A stretch of DNA of 64,000 nt from Chloroflexota bacterium. Lineage in GTDB: Bacteria; Chloroflexota; Anaerolineae; Aggregatilineales; Phototrophicaceae. Positions 29,198-39,984 of the stretch are shown piece by piece. The stretch is from the NCBI GenBank assembly GCA_028875245.1, contig JAPPEU010000069.1, positions 124,001-188,000 of the forward strand, written 5' to 3'. The position numbers were made by a program, and so were the translations under genes. Position 1 is the first letter of the stretch. Every line of letters starts with the position of its first letter. Below the pieces are notes generated by a model that did no database searches, was not told the DNA's origin, and was given only the letters and a program-made list of their open reading frames with translations.

Positions 29198-31840
29198 CTA
29201 GTCCAATCTGTCAACATCCTCGGGCCGGCGTCGCGGCGTGGCCGGGTAGGGATCAAACTCGTCGTCATCGTCAGTCTGCGACAAGAAGTCGGCGAAGTCA
29301 TCGTCTTCATATTCGGCATCGTAGTATTCACGCGCCGGGTAGCTGTCTTCAAAGAGATTCTCGAATTCGTCCAGCGGCCTGGGGGCGGCGCCTGCGTAGT
29401 CGCTCGCTTGATCGCGGTGGCGCGAGAATTCGAGCTGGTCATCCTGTTCATTGATGACGATCAGATCGCCGGCGCTGAAATCGCCCTGCAGCAAGTGAAT
29501 GCTCAACGGATTTTCGATATGTCGCTGGATGGCGCGGCGCAGGGGGCGAGTGCCGAACTGCGGGTCATAACCCTGCCTCGCCAGCCAGTAGCGGGCGGGT
29601 TCTGTGAGGTGGATCGCCAGGCCCGATTCGTCCATGCGCTCCGCCAGCTCTCTGATATGCAGGTCCACCATCTGCTCGACCGCGGCCAGCGTCAGCGGCT
29701 CGAAGATGATGATTTCATCAATGCGGTTGAGGAATTCCGGGCGGAAAGTATCGCGCATCGCCTTTTCAATTTTGCGGTGGTCGGCGACGGCTTCGTCATC
29801 CTGCGGCAAGAAGCCCAGCGCGCCGCCATGCTTGGCGAACTCGGTGCCGAGGTTGCTGGTCATGATCAGAACCGTATTGCGGAAGTCGACGGTATGCCCC
29901 TGGCCATCGGTCATCCGGCCGTCTTCCAGCACTTGCAGAAGGGCGCTCCAGACATCGGGATGGGCTTTTTCGATTTCGTCAAAGAGGATGACGCGATACG
30001 GGCGGCGGCGGATGGCCTCGGTCAATTGCCCGCCCGCTTCATAGCCGACATAACCGGGCGGCGCGCCAAAGAGCCGGCTGACGGTGTGCTTCTCGCGGTA
30101 TTCGCTCATATCAACGCGGACGAGATTGTCTTCGTCATCAAACATGAACTCGGCCAGCGCCTTGGCCAATTCAGTCTTGCCGACCCCGCTCGAGCCCAGA
30201 AAGATGAAAGAGCCGATCGGCCGTTTCGGGTCCTTGAGGCCGCTGCGCGCGCGGCGGATGGCGTCAGCCAAGGCGGCAACCGCCTTTTTCTGCCCGATGA
30301 CGCGTTCGTTGACCGCCTCTTCCATGCGCAAGAGCTTCTCCGATTCCGTCTCGAGCATGCTCTGCACCGGGATGCCCGTCCATTGCTCGACCACTTGCGC
30401 CACGTTGTCAGCGGTCACGAGTTCATCCAGCGTGTTCTCTCGCCGCCAGGCGTGATGCGCCTGCTCATATTCCGATTCCAGTTGAATGCGCTGCATCTTG
30501 CAATCGGCGGCGCGTTCATAATCGCGCGATAGACCGGCGGTCTGCTCTTCCATCGCCAGCTGATCGATGGTTTCGCGCATTTGCTTGAGGCTCGGCGGCA
30601 TGGAAAAGAGCGCCACCCGCAGCTTGGCCGCGGCTTCATCGAGCAGGTCGATCGCCTTGTCCGGCAGTTTGCGCTCGGTCAGATAGCGGGCGGACAAGCG
30701 GGCGGAGGCCTCTATCGCGTCATCGGCGATGTTGACATTGTGGTGCGCTTCATAACGATCGCGGATGCCATAAAGCATCTCGATGGTGTCTTCGACATTG
30801 GGCTCTTCGACAAAGATGGGGGCGAAGCGCCGGTCCAGCGCGCTGTCCTTTTCGATGTGCTGCCGGTATTCGTCCATGGTGGTGGCGCCGACCGTCTGCA
30901 ACTCTCCGCGAGCCAGGGCCGGCTTCATCATGTTGCCGGCATCCATAGCGCCGGCCGCCGCGCCCGCGCCCACGACCTGATGCAGCTCGTCAATGAAGAG
31001 AATGATTTCGCCTTCGGAGCGCTGGATCTCTTCGATAGTGGCTTTGAGGCGCTCTTCAAATTCGCCGCGGAAACGGCTGCCGGCCAGCATCCCGCTCAAG
31101 TCGAGGCTCAGCACGCGCTTGCCTAAGAGCAGGTCGGGCACGTCGTTGCTCCCAATTTTCTGCGCCAGGCCTTCGACGATGGCGGTCTTGCCGACGCCGG
31201 CTTCGCCGATCAGCACCGGGTTGTTCTTGGTGCGGCGGCTGAGCACCTGGATGACGCGCAGGATTTCGCTGTCGCGGCCGATGACGGGATCGAGCTTGCC
31301 TTCCTGCGCCATGCGCGTTAGATCCCGGCTGTACTTCTCGAGTGTGCGATAGCGGCTCTCAGCTTGGGGATCGGTGACGCGCTGCCCGCCGCGGATGTCC
31401 TTGACGGCGTCGGCGACGCGGTCGCGGGTGACGCTGTATTCAGCCATCGTAATGGCCACATCAGTGTTGCGCTCGCTGAGGATGGCCAGGAAGATGTGCT
31501 CGGTGCTGATGTATTCGTCGCGCAGTCGATTGGCTTCTTCGTTGGCGCGGTCGATGATGCTTTTCAGGCGCGGCGTGATGAAGACCTGGTTCGTGCCCTG
31601 GCCATAAATGGTCGCCGTGCGCGGGCTGCCCCGGAGGACGTCATCCACGCGCGAACGCAGCGCGCCGACATCGACGGCCAGCCGCTCCAGGATTTGCGGC
31701 ACGACGCCATCAGTCTGCTCCAGCAGGGCCAGCAGGAGATGTTCGGTGTCCACCTGGCTGTGGCCGTAGCGGTGGAGGATTTCATAGGCGCGGGCGGCGG
31801 CGTCTTGCGCGCGCTCGGTAAAGCGGTCGAATTGGATCAT
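29198..31840 (-). CDS. Second ClpC/ClpB-type AAA+ unfoldase with acidic C-terminal tail
   Basis: [75 protein letters not shown]-terminal [24 protein letters not shown]. Confidence 0.92.
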   Translation of the reverse strand: MIQFDRFTERAQDAAARAYEILHRYGHSQVDTEHLLLALLEQTDGVVPQILERLAVDVGALRSRVDDVLRGSPRTATIYGQGTNQVFITPRLKSIIDRANEEANRLRDEYISTEHIFLAILSERNTDVAITMAEYSVTRDRVADAVKDIRGGQRVTDPQAESRYRTLEKYSRDLTRMAQEGKLDPVIGRDSEILRVIQVLSRRTKNNPVLIGEAGVGKTAIVEGLAQKIGSNDVPDLLLGKRVLSLDLSGMLAGSRFRGEFEERLKATIEEIQRSEGEIILFIDELHQVVGAGAAAGAMDAGNMMKPALARGELQTVGATTMDEYRQHIEKDSALDRRFAPIFVEEPNVEDTIEMLYGIRDRYEAHHNVNIADDAIEASARLSARYLTERKLPDKAIDLLDEAAAKLRVALFSMPPSLKQMRETIDQLAMEEQTAGLSRDYERAADCKMQRIQLESEYEQAHHAWRRENTLDELVTADNVAQVVEQWTGIPVQSMLETESEKLLRMEEAVNERVIGQKKAVAALADAIRRARSGLKDPKRPIGSFIFLGSSGVGKTELAKALAEFMFDDEDNLVRVDMSEYREKHTVSRLFGAPPGYVGYEAGGQLTEAIRRRPYRVILFDEIEKAHPDVWSALLQVLEDGRMTDGQGHTVDFRNTVLIMTSNLGTEFAKHGGALGFLPQDDEAVADHRKIEKAMRDTFRPEFLNRIDEIIIFEPLTLAAVEQMVDLHIRELAERMDESGLAIHLTEPARYWLARQGYDPQFGTRPLRRAIQRHIENPLSIHLLQGDFSAGDLIVINEQDDQLEFSRHRDQASDYAGAAPRPLDEFENLFEDSYPAREYYDAEYEDDDFADFLSQTDDDDEFDPYPATPRRRPEDVDRLD

Positions 31841-31980
31841 GGATGTTCCCTTATCGCCAGGTGTGATGACTCGCTGCCATGTTCGGGTCAACCATTATTG
31901 TATAGCGGCGTATGATTTTCGCATGGCGCAATTGCAGGATAAGAGGCGACGGTTAGAAATATGTCTGAACTTCGCACGTT

Positions 31981-33153
31981 TCAGTTGAATAGCCCAAAAT
32001 ACAAATTTTCAAGATTTTCAGCAACCTTATCCCATGAGTAATTCGATTCGGCGAGCCGCCGCGCTCGCCCTCCCATTTTAAGGCGCAAGGCTTCATCGCC
32101 AAGCAGCGCCTTCATTCGTTCCGCGACTGCCTGGACAGTTGCCTCCACCACGAAGCCAGCGCCGCAGCCAGCCACTTCGTCCATGTTGCAGCCCGGCGAG
32201 AGCAGCACCGGCAGTCCGGCCGCCATCGCTTCCAGCGCCGCCATCGGTTGACCTTCGCCTGTCGCGGGCAGGGCGAAGACATCGCTGGCCGCCAGCGCGC
32301 CGAGCCGGGCATCGCCCCGCAGGTAGCCGGTGAATACGATTCCCGCATCGTCGCCCGCCAGCGACTTCAAGGCAGGCAGCATGCCTTCATCGGGGCCGAC
32401 GATGAGAAGGCGAGAACTGGCTACCTCGGCCGCTTTGAAGGCCTGGATGAGCACATCGACGCCCTTGCGCGCCTGCAAGCGCCCCATGAAGAGCACGGTC
32501 GGCGCGTCGCCCAGGTCATATCGCTTGCGAAATCCCGCAGCCAGTGCGGGCCTGTTGAAGTCGCCCAGTCGAACGCCGTTGGGGATGACGCTGAAACGAA
32601 TCGGCCGCTGTCGAGTCCCGAAGCGGCTCCAGAGCGCCTCCGCTTCGGCGCGTTCTCTTTCTGTAAGGGCGATCACTTGATCGATCCGCCAAGCGATGCC
32701 CGGGCTCAAGGTCCGATCCCAGGCGGCTTTGAGCGCTCCGCGGCCGGTCGACAAGTTGAGCGTACCATGGGGAGACAGCGCGATCGGTTTGTTGAGCGCC
32801 TGGGCGACGGGCGTCACCAGCAGATTCTCCAGCGTGCGAAATTCGTGAATGTGCAGGACATCGACCGACGGCAGGATGGACGCGGCGGTCTTCTTCATGC
32901 TGCGCGGCGTTGACAAGTTGAGGCGCCCGCGCGTCCATTGCAAGAGATTGGGCCGCCGCAGGATGCGCACGCCATCAATCATCTCGTCCAGCGCGCCTTG
33001 GTAGCGCCCGCGCTGATCGAGGGCGTCGGTCGTCAGAACCGTCACCTCGTGTCCGCGCTCGGCCAGCGCTGTCGCCATCCCCTCGACCGAGCGCACGACG
33101 CCGCCGAAGGCATAAGCCGGCCGGTAATAGGGTGTCAGGTGCAGGATGCGCAC
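31981..33153 (-). CDS. Glycosyltransferase family 4 protein
   Basis: MRILHLTPYYRPAYAFGGVVRSVEGMATALAERGHEVTVLTTD; VLFMGRLQARKGVDVLIQAF; EGQPMAALEAMAAGLPVLLS. Confidence 0.92.
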   Translation of the reverse strand: MRILHLTPYYRPAYAFGGVVRSVEGMATALAERGHEVTVLTTDALDQRGRYQGALDEMIDGVRILRRPNLLQWTRGRLNLSTPRSMKKTAASILPSVDVLHIHEFRTLENLLVTPVAQALNKPIALSPHGTLNLSTGRGALKAAWDRTLSPGIAWRIDQVIALTERERAEAEALWSRFGTRQRPIRFSVIPNGVRLGDFNRPALAAGFRKRYDLGDAPTVLFMGRLQARKGVDVLIQAFKAAEVASSRLLIVGPDEGMLPALKSLAGDDAGIVFTGYLRGDARLGALAASDVFALPATGEGQPMAALEAMAAGLPVLLSPGCNMDEVAGCGAGFVVEATVQAVAERMKALLGDEALRLKMGGRARRLAESNYSWDKVAENLENLYFGLFN

Positions 33154-33160
33154 GGCGCTT

Positions 33161-34687
33161 TCACCAGCTCAGCTCGACATCGCGCTGCCAGAAACGCAGC
33201 AGGAAGCCGCCGCCGGGGCTTGACGCCGCCAGCCGATAAAGCAGATCCCAATCGTCGCTGTTCAGGACGCGTCCCAATATCATGCCGGCGAGGTAGATGA
33301 CAGCGCCGGCGAGGACAGGCAGCGCGATGAATTGCTCGCGCAGGGCAAGCATGACGAGCGCGGTGGGAGCGGCGACAAGCAGCAAGCGGAAGGCGCTGTT
33401 CAGAACCTTGCGGCTACGCCAGCCAGCCGCGCTGAATCCACTCAGCAGCAAGCTGACGACCAGAATCTCGCCGGCGATCGAAGCGATGACGGCGCCGCGC
33501 GGGTCCCCCCAATTGAGCAGGAGCATCGCGGTTAAGGCGACATTGAGCGCCAGCCCCGCCCCGCGGATCAGCAGGAGGCGGCCTTGCCGATTCTGAATGA
33601 GCAGCGCTTTGCTGAAGACATTGCCGAACATGGTGATAGCGGTGTACCAGATCAGCAGGCGCAGGATGCCGGCCGATGGCGCGTATGCCTCGCCCAGCAG
33701 CGGCGTCATGATTTTGTCGGCGAGGATGCTGATGCCCAGCGCAAGCGGAACGCCGATAATCAGCATATAGCGGGCGAGCTTTTCTATCATGCCCCCAAAG
33801 ACCGGATTGTTTCCATCGTCATAGGCGCGCGCCAGCAAGGGATAAGCCGCCACCAGGACCGAGGTGCTGAAGAGTTCGATGACGCCGAAGTTGATGACAA
33901 AAGCGGCGGTCAAATATCCGGTGACGCGCTCGCCCAGGATGCCGGTGCTCAGCAGCTTGTCGGAATGCTGATAAGCCAGCGTCAGAAATGACGACAGCGC
34001 CAGGGGCGCGCTGTTGATGATCAGGGGACGCCCGATTTCGCGGTCGAAGGGAAATTCAGGCCGGAGGCCAGCGCGCAGATTAAAAGCGACCAGAACAGCC
34101 GAGCGCAGCAAGCCCGAGGCGATCGCGGCGCCATAAACGCCCAGCAAACCCCAGCCCGCCGTCAGCGCCAGCAAAGCCAGCCCGATGCGCAGGAGAATAT
34201 GGGCGATCTCGACCAGCGAGGTCTTGACCATGTCTTCCCGCGCCAGCAGCAGGTCGTAACCCATATTGCCGAAGAGATCGATGAAGAGGTTGATGCCCGC
34301 CAGCGCGACAAACGCGCGGACCGCGTCGCTGTAGCCGCCGGCGACGCCGTTCATGCCGACATAGGCGAACAGGGCCAGGATCGTCTGCGAGAAGAGCATC
34401 GCCGACCAGTATCTGCCGGCTTTATGCGGCGCGCGCGCGACATCGCGGATGACGATCAAGCCCATGCCGAAGCTGGCGACCGCCGCCGCGTTGACCATCA
34501 GCCCGCCGACCGTGCCGTAGATGCCATATTCGCTGGGGCCGAGCCAGGGGGACAGCACCAGCTGCCAGAGGTAGAGCGCGCCCTTGCTGATGATGCTGGC
34601 GAACATCAATACGCTGATGTTGCGGGCGGCGCGCCTGGCATCGCTGCCGGAGGCGCTTGCGGATTCGGACATGGTTGGGCTCGTCAT
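33161..34687 (-). CDS. Oligosaccharide flippase (Wzx/MATE-like polysaccharide biosynthesis protein)
   Basis: Multi-TM; NISVLMFASIISKGALYLWQLVLSPWLGPSEYGIYGTVGGLM ... IPLALGISILADKIMTPLLGEAYAPSAGILRLLIW. Confidence 0.88.
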   Translation of the reverse strand: MTSPTMSESASASGSDARRAARNISVLMFASIISKGALYLWQLVLSPWLGPSEYGIYGTVGGLMVNAAAVASFGMGLIVIRDVARAPHKAGRYWSAMLFSQTILALFAYVGMNGVAGGYSDAVRAFVALAGINLFIDLFGNMGYDLLLAREDMVKTSLVEIAHILLRIGLALLALTAGWGLLGVYGAAIASGLLRSAVLVAFNLRAGLRPEFPFDREIGRPLIINSAPLALSSFLTLAYQHSDKLLSTGILGERVTGYLTAAFVINFGVIELFSTSVLVAAYPLLARAYDDGNNPVFGGMIEKLARYMLIIGVPLALGISILADKIMTPLLGEAYAPSAGILRLLIWYTAITMFGNVFSKALLIQNRQGRLLLIRGAGLALNVALTAMLLLNWGDPRGAVIASIAGEILVVSLLLSGFSAAGWRSRKVLNSAFRLLLVAAPTALVMLALREQFIALPVLAGAVIYLAGMILGRVLNSDDWDLLYRLAASSPGGGFLLRFWQRDVELSW

Positions 34688-34833
34688 CGAGTCTCATCCC
34701 AAAATCTAGCCGAAAGGCCAGCATAAACATAGTGGGAAAGGCAGGCGCTTCTTGAGACCGGTATCGCGGCTGGCCTAGGGATGTCGCGCTTCATTCGTTA
34801 TGATTCAGGCAGCGGAGCCAAGCGGGGCAGGTC

Positions 34834-36192
34834 ATGACATTCGACTCGATTGACGAGGCGATAGACAGCATCTTTGCCACTCGCCGGCGGCTGGACGGGG
34901 CGCCGCGCGGCCTGGATGAATATACACGCGACATCAGTTTGACGCGCAGCCTGCTGGGGCGGGCGCGCCTGCTCGACGCCGAACGCGAATACGTTGTGGT
35001 CACCGGCAGCCGCGGCAAAGGCTCGGTCACGACTATCATGGCGAAATTGCTCAGATCCCTTGGGCATACGGTCGGCGCAATCACCAGCCCGCACCTTGTG
35101 CACTGGAATGAGCGGATCCGCGTCAACGGTCGCATGATACCGAGCGAGGACTTCCTGCGAATCCTGCGCGAGCTGAGGCCGCGGATTGATCAAATCACCG
35201 CTGAGATGTCGGCGGCGCAATACCTCAGCCCGCAAGGCATCTTCCTGGCCATCGCGCTGCGCCACTTCGACGAACAAGGCGTCAATATCGCCGTTCTGGA
35301 GGTCGGGCGCGGCGGCCGATTTGACGATGTCGCAGTTGTGCCGAACAAGCTGGCCGTCTTCACGCCGATCATGCTGGAACATACCGCGCTGCTTGGCGCT
35401 TCCCTTGGGCGAATCGCCTGGCACAAGGCGGGCATCATCAAAGCCGGCGGCGACGCCTTGACCTTGCCGCAGGCGGGGACGGTGATCGACGCGCTGGCGG
35501 CTGAAGCGAGGGAGCAGGGCGCGCGCTTCACCACTTTGACAGAAACTGAACTGGCGGCCCGAGTGGCGGATCGTCCCGGCGGGCAAGTGATTCAACTGCA
35601 GCCTTATGGCGAACTCTTCCTGCCATTGCTCGGTCGCTACCAAATCGCCAATACAACGCTGGCGATACGGGCCGTCGAAAACTTGCAGCGGCGTCTGGAT
35701 GGAGCCAGACCCGAGACGCCCGCCTTCATTGACGCGATTCGGCGAGGCCTGAGCGAGGTGAGCTGGCCGGGCCGCGCGCAGCGCCTGGCGGGAAAGCCCG
35801 CTGCTTTCGTCGATGGCGCGATCACTGTGAAATCAGCGGAATCCTTTGTCGCCAGCGTTAGAGACCGCGCGCGCGAGCCGGTGGCAGCTATCGTCGGCGT
35901 CCCACGGGACCGCGATTACGCCGGTGTCTATCGTGTGATGGCGGCGGTCAGCCAATCGCTGATCATCACCGAGACCGACGTTAACCCGAGTACGCGCTTT
36001 CCGGCTCGCGAGGCGGCCATGGTCGCGGCGGGCGAGACGGCTGCGGCGGTTTATTACGCGAAGGATCTGACAGGCGCGCTTTCGATCGCGCGAGAGCAAA
36101 CGGGAGAGCGCGGCACGATCTTGCTGGCTGGCTCGCTAATGCTGGTCGGCGAGTGCATGCTGATTTGGGGCGTGGACACGAGCGCCATCTAA
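34834..36192 (+). CDS. folC: Folylpolyglutamate/dihydrofolate synthase family Mur ligase (FolC-like)
   Basis: VVTGSRGKGSVTTIMAKLLRSLGHTVGAITSPHLVHWNERIRVNG; NIAVLEVGRGGRFDDVAVV; SWPGRAQRL. Confidence 0.85.
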   Translation: MTFDSIDEAIDSIFATRRRLDGAPRGLDEYTRDISLTRSLLGRARLLDAEREYVVVTGSRGKGSVTTIMAKLLRSLGHTVGAITSPHLVHWNERIRVNGRMIPSEDFLRILRELRPRIDQITAEMSAAQYLSPQGIFLAIALRHFDEQGVNIAVLEVGRGGRFDDVAVVPNKLAVFTPIMLEHTALLGASLGRIAWHKAGIIKAGGDALTLPQAGTVIDALAAEAREQGARFTTLTETELAARVADRPGGQVIQLQPYGELFLPLLGRYQIANTTLAIRAVENLQRRLDGARPETPAFIDAIRRGLSEVSWPGRAQRLAGKPAAFVDGAITVKSAESFVASVRDRAREPVAAIVGVPRDRDYAGVYRVMAAVSQSLIITETDVNPSTRFPAREAAMVAAGETAAAVYYAKDLTGALSIAREQTGERGTILLAGSLMLVGECMLIWGVDTSAI

Positions 36193-36278
36193 GCCGCTGA
36201 AAAGGCGCGATGCAGCGCGTCGGGCAGCGCGTTTCGCTGAGACGCCCCTGCGACGCTTCCCGCTTGCTTGCAAGTTGA

Positions 36279-36317
36279 CAGAACTCTGTGCCCTCTGCGT
36301 TCTCTGTGTTCAGAAGA
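36279..36317. repeat. Second copy of the actctgtgccctctgtgttctctgtg repeat
   Basis: See 12449-12493. Confidence 0.8.
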
Positions 36318-36420
36318 TTAGCTGTCATCCGCATCTACGGGCGCAAGCCAACATATCCTCCACTCCTTGATTGACAAAGCCCGCCTTTTTCTATAGCCTT
36401 TCGCTAATCGTTTCTACAAG

Positions 36421-37113
36421 ATGAGCATTCAGCGGGAGCAGGGCAAAATGGATTATCCCAAGCAAACACAGGAGAGCATGGCGGCGCGCGTCATGCGCTT
36501 TGAAGAACTCAAGGGCAAGGGCATCCCGATCATGTTCATCGATAGCATGCTGCCCCGGCATATGCGCATGAATTATGCCGTGATCGGCGATACCGCGTCC
36601 GAGAATCCCGATTTCAGCATTCAGCGCGCCATCACCGAGCCGCATCGTTATCAGATCGGCATGGTTTGGGCGCCGCCCGGTTGTGGGCCGGCCTGGCACA
36701 CCCATGATTATGTCGAATCATTTTTCATGCTCACCGGACCCTGGACCTTTTATTGGGGCAATGAAGACGATCCCGATACGGTTGAAGGCGAGTTCGTCTT
36801 GAACGCCTGGGACATGATTTCGCTGCCGCCGGGCATGTATCGCAGCTTCGAGTACACCGGCGACGAGATCGGCTGGATTTATGCGGTGCTCGAATCGCAC
36901 GAGGTCTTCGAGGGCAAGGATCCCTACTGGTCGCCGCAGATTGAGGCGGCGGCGGCGGCAATCGGTTATGAGGCCGACGCGCTTGGCAAGATGGTGCATC
37001 CCGCTGATTATGAGGCGCAGAAGGCCGCCCAGAACGAGTATTTGTTGAAAACTTTCCGCGAGCGGACCGGGGTCGAACTGAAGGACTTTCGCCCGCCGCG
37101 CCAGATGCGATAG
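36421..37113 (+). CDS. Cupin domain-containing protein
   Basis: GMVWAPPGCGPAWHTHDYVESFFMLTGPWTFYWG ... LNAWDMISLPPGMYRSFEYTGDEIGWIYAVL; likely start at MDYPKQ (36448). Confidence 0.8.
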   Translation: MSIQREQGKMDYPKQTQESMAARVMRFEELKGKGIPIMFIDSMLPRHMRMNYAVIGDTASENPDFSIQRAITEPHRYQIGMVWAPPGCGPAWHTHDYVESFFMLTGPWTFYWGNEDDPDTVEGEFVLNAWDMISLPPGMYRSFEYTGDEIGWIYAVLESHEVFEGKDPYWSPQIEAAAAAIGYEADALGKMVHPADYEAQKAAQNEYLLKTFRERTGVELKDFRPPRQMR

Positions 37114-37129
37114 TGAGGAGCGGGAGATT

Positions 37130-38278
37130 ATGTTGACCAGCAGAGAACGCATTCTGACAACCCATGTCGGCAGCATGCCGCGGCCGCAGGTTGTGGTCGA
37201 TCAGCTGTTCGCCCAAGATCGGGACGAAGACTATGACCAGGCCAAATTCGACCGGGTGATGGCGCGGGCGGTGCGCGAGGTGGCGCGGAAGCAGGTCGAT
37301 GCCGGCGTCGATGTCATCAGCGATGGCGAGATGAGCAAGATCAGTTATGTCACTTATATGCGGCACCGCTTCACCGGTTTCGAGATCGCCGATGTGCCGC
37401 GGGCGACGCCCCAGGACCTTGATGATTTCCCCGCTTACAAGCAGCGCCTGGCCGACGCCGGCGGCACGCCGGTGTATCATCGGCCCATCGTGCGCAACGC
37501 GATCACGATTAAAGATCTGGGTCCCTTGGAGAAAGATATAGCCAATCTTTTGGCGGCGAAAGAAGCAGCCGGCGCGGCCGAAGCTTTCATGAATTCGGCA
37601 TCGCCCGGGGTCGTCGCCGGCTTCCAGCCTAACGAATATTATCCCAATAAGGAGCAGTATCTGGGGGCGCTGGCTGATGTGCTGAAGGTCGAATACGAGA
37701 AGATCACCGAGGCCGGCTTGATCCTGCAAGTGGATTGTCCCGATTTGGCGATGGGGCGGCATATCTTGTTCCGCGGCGTGGATATCGCGGCGTTCAAGAA
37801 GGCGGCCTGGGCGCAGGTCGAGGCGCTCAACTATGCGCTGGAGAATGTGCCCGCCGACCGCGCCCGTCTGCATCTCTGCTGGGGCAACTACGAGGGTCCC
37901 CATCACCACGATGTCGATATCGCTGAAGTCATGGATATTGTGCTGGCGGCGAAACCGCAGGCGATCCAGTTTGAAGCCTCCAACCCGCGCCATCAGCACG
38001 AGTGGCGAACCTGGGCGGCGGCCGATATCCCCGATGACAAAATCCTGATTCCCGGCGCGCTGGATACCACGACCAATTTCATTGAGCATCCGCAGTTGGT
38101 GGCGGAGCGGATCGAGCGATACGCCGGCATCGTCGGGCGAGAGCGTGTCATAGCCGGCACCGATTGCGGCTTCGGCACCTTCGCCGGTTTCGGCGCGATA
38201 CATCCCGATATTGCCTACGCAAAGCTGAGTTCCCTGGCCGAGGGCGCGCGGATCGCGAGCGAGCGGCTGTGGAGTTGA
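37130..38278 (+). CDS. Cobalamin-independent methionine synthase-like (MetE C-terminal family) protein
   Basis: ILTTHVGSMPRPQ, DAGVDVISDGEMSK, LHLCWGNYEGPHHHDVDIAEVMDIVL, LIPGALDTTTNFIEHPQLVAERI, AGTDCGFGTFAGFG. Confidence 0.85.
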   Translation: MLTSRERILTTHVGSMPRPQVVVDQLFAQDRDEDYDQAKFDRVMARAVREVARKQVDAGVDVISDGEMSKISYVTYMRHRFTGFEIADVPRATPQDLDDFPAYKQRLADAGGTPVYHRPIVRNAITIKDLGPLEKDIANLLAAKEAAGAAEAFMNSASPGVVAGFQPNEYYPNKEQYLGALADVLKVEYEKITEAGLILQVDCPDLAMGRHILFRGVDIAAFKKAAWAQVEALNYALENVPADRARLHLCWGNYEGPHHHDVDIAEVMDIVLAAKPQAIQFEASNPRHQHEWRTWAAADIPDDKILIPGALDTTTNFIEHPQLVAERIERYAGIVGRERVIAGTDCGFGTFAGFGAIHPDIAYAKLSSLAEGARIASERLWS

Positions 38279-38306
38279 CGTCTGACAAGCCGGAATATAG
38301 AGGCAA

Positions 38307-39596
38307 GTGATGGCAATTCAAACCATCAAACGCGGCAAGACCCTTGAACAAAAGGCCGACGCCGATGCTCAGGTGCAGGAGACGGTGCGCGGCATCCTGG
38401 CCGATATCGCAGCGCGCAGGGATGAAGCGGTGCGCGAGCTTTCTATGAGGTTTGATAAGTGGAAACCCGCCAGCTTCAAGCTGAGCGCCGAAGAGATCGA
38501 GTCGGTCATCGCTGGCCTGCCCGAGCGCGCGATCGCGGATATCCAGTTCGCTCAGGAGCAGGTGCGCAATTTCGCGCTGGCGCAGCGGGCGGCGCTGCAG
38601 GATGTCGAGGTGGAAACGCTTCCCGGCGTGGTCCTGGGGCACAAGAATATCCCGGTCAACCGGGTTGGCTGTTATGTGCCGGGCGGGCGCTATCCGATGG
38701 TGGCGTCGGCGCACATGAGCGTGGTGACCGCCAAAGCGGCCGGCGTCAAGGAAGTAATTGCCTGTACGCCACCGATCAAGGGCGAGCTGCCGGCCGCGAC
38801 CATCGCCGCGATTCACCTCGGCGGCGCCGATGAGATTTACATTCTGGGCGGCGTGCAAGCGCTGGCGTCGATGGCCTACGGCGCCCTGGGCATGGAACCG
38901 GTCGATATGCTGGTGGGGCCGGGAAACGCCTTCGTCGCCGAAGCCAAGCGGCAACTTTTCGGCCTGGTGGGGATTGACCTGCTGGCGGGCCCGACCGAAG
39001 TGTTGATCGTGGCCGATGAAAGCGCCGACGCCGAAATGTGCGCGGTTGACCTGCTGGGGCAGGCGGAACATGGACCGACATCGCCGGCCGTGCTGGTGAC
39101 AACGAGCCGTGCGCTCGCCGAAAGCATCGAAGCCGAGATCGGCCGCCAATTGGAGAGCCTGCCGACGGCGGACCTGGCGGGCGTCGCCTGGCGCGATTAT
39201 GGCGAGGTCATCCTGGTCGACAGCGACGCGGAGATGGTCCAGGTCGCCGATGACATCGCCAGCGAGCACGTGCAGATCCTGACGCGCGACCCCGATTATT
39301 TTCTGCGGAACATGACAAATTACGGCGCGCTCTTCCTCGGTCCGGAGACAAACGTCGCCTATGGAGACAAGGTCATCGGCACCAATCATACGCTGCCGAC
39401 CAAGAAAGCCGGGCGCTATACCGGCGGCTTATGGGTGGGCAAGTTCATCAAGACGGTCACCTACCAGCGGGTGACGGAAGCAGCGAGCGCGCTCATCGGC
39501 GAATATGGCAGCCGCCTCTGCGACCTCGAAGGCTTCATGGGGCATAAAGAGCAGTGTGACTTGCGCGTGCGGCGGTATGGGGCTGGGCTTACGTAG
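38307..39596 (+). CDS. Histidinol dehydrogenase superfamily protein, resembling sulfopropanediol 3-dehydrogenase (HpsN-like)
   Basis: [111 protein letters not shown]. Confidence 0.85.
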   Translation: MMAIQTIKRGKTLEQKADADAQVQETVRGILADIAARRDEAVRELSMRFDKWKPASFKLSAEEIESVIAGLPERAIADIQFAQEQVRNFALAQRAALQDVEVETLPGVVLGHKNIPVNRVGCYVPGGRYPMVASAHMSVVTAKAAGVKEVIACTPPIKGELPAATIAAIHLGGADEIYILGGVQALASMAYGALGMEPVDMLVGPGNAFVAEAKRQLFGLVGIDLLAGPTEVLIVADESADAEMCAVDLLGQAEHGPTSPAVLVTTSRALAESIEAEIGRQLESLPTADLAGVAWRDYGEVILVDSDAEMVQVADDIASEHVQILTRDPDYFLRNMTNYGALFLGPETNVAYGDKVIGTNHTLPTKKAGRYTGGLWVGKFIKTVTYQRVTEAASALIGEYGSRLCDLEGFMGHKEQCDLRVRRYGAGLT

Positions 39597-39633
39597 TGGC
39601 CGGGCGAAATGCCTCCGCACCTCCAACAGCGGT

Positions 39634-39984
39634 TTAGTCTAGGCGACTAACGTATTCCACATGGTTTCGCGCTTCGTCGGCAGTGAATACTCTGGCCATT
39701 AGGTCAAGGTATCTAACAACGACGCCGATTTCGCTATGCTCGCTGGGGATGAATACGATTCCCGCGTGCTGTGCCCCTTCAGTTGCAAGATCGACGTAGT
39801 CGCTGTCCATCGTGCAGAGTACACGCCCAAGTTGAGTAGCAATTTGCAATTGGATGGGGTCATCCTCGCCTTGAGTTTCTAGCGCTTGCACGGTTATTGT
39901 GTCAATGCCGATGCGATTGAGTTGTCGTGCTATCTCTACATTCACATGCTCGTCGAGATAAAGGCGAAGGCTGTCCTCACTCAA
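39634..39984 (-). CDS. DUF5615-family PIN-like toxin
   Basis: LRLYLDEHVNVEIARQLNRIGIDTITVQALETQGEDDPIQLQIATQLGRVLCTMDSDY. Confidence 0.85.
   Translation of the reverse strand: MSEDSLRLYLDEHVNVEIARQLNRIGIDTITVQALETQGEDDPIQLQIATQLGRVLCTMDSDYVDLATEGAQHAGIVFIPSEHSEIGVVVRYLDLMARVFTADEARNHVEYVSRLD

Noticed and set aside
38148-39389. 413-aa minus-strand ORF
   Set aside because: Antisense to the HpsN-like gene; shadow ORF.
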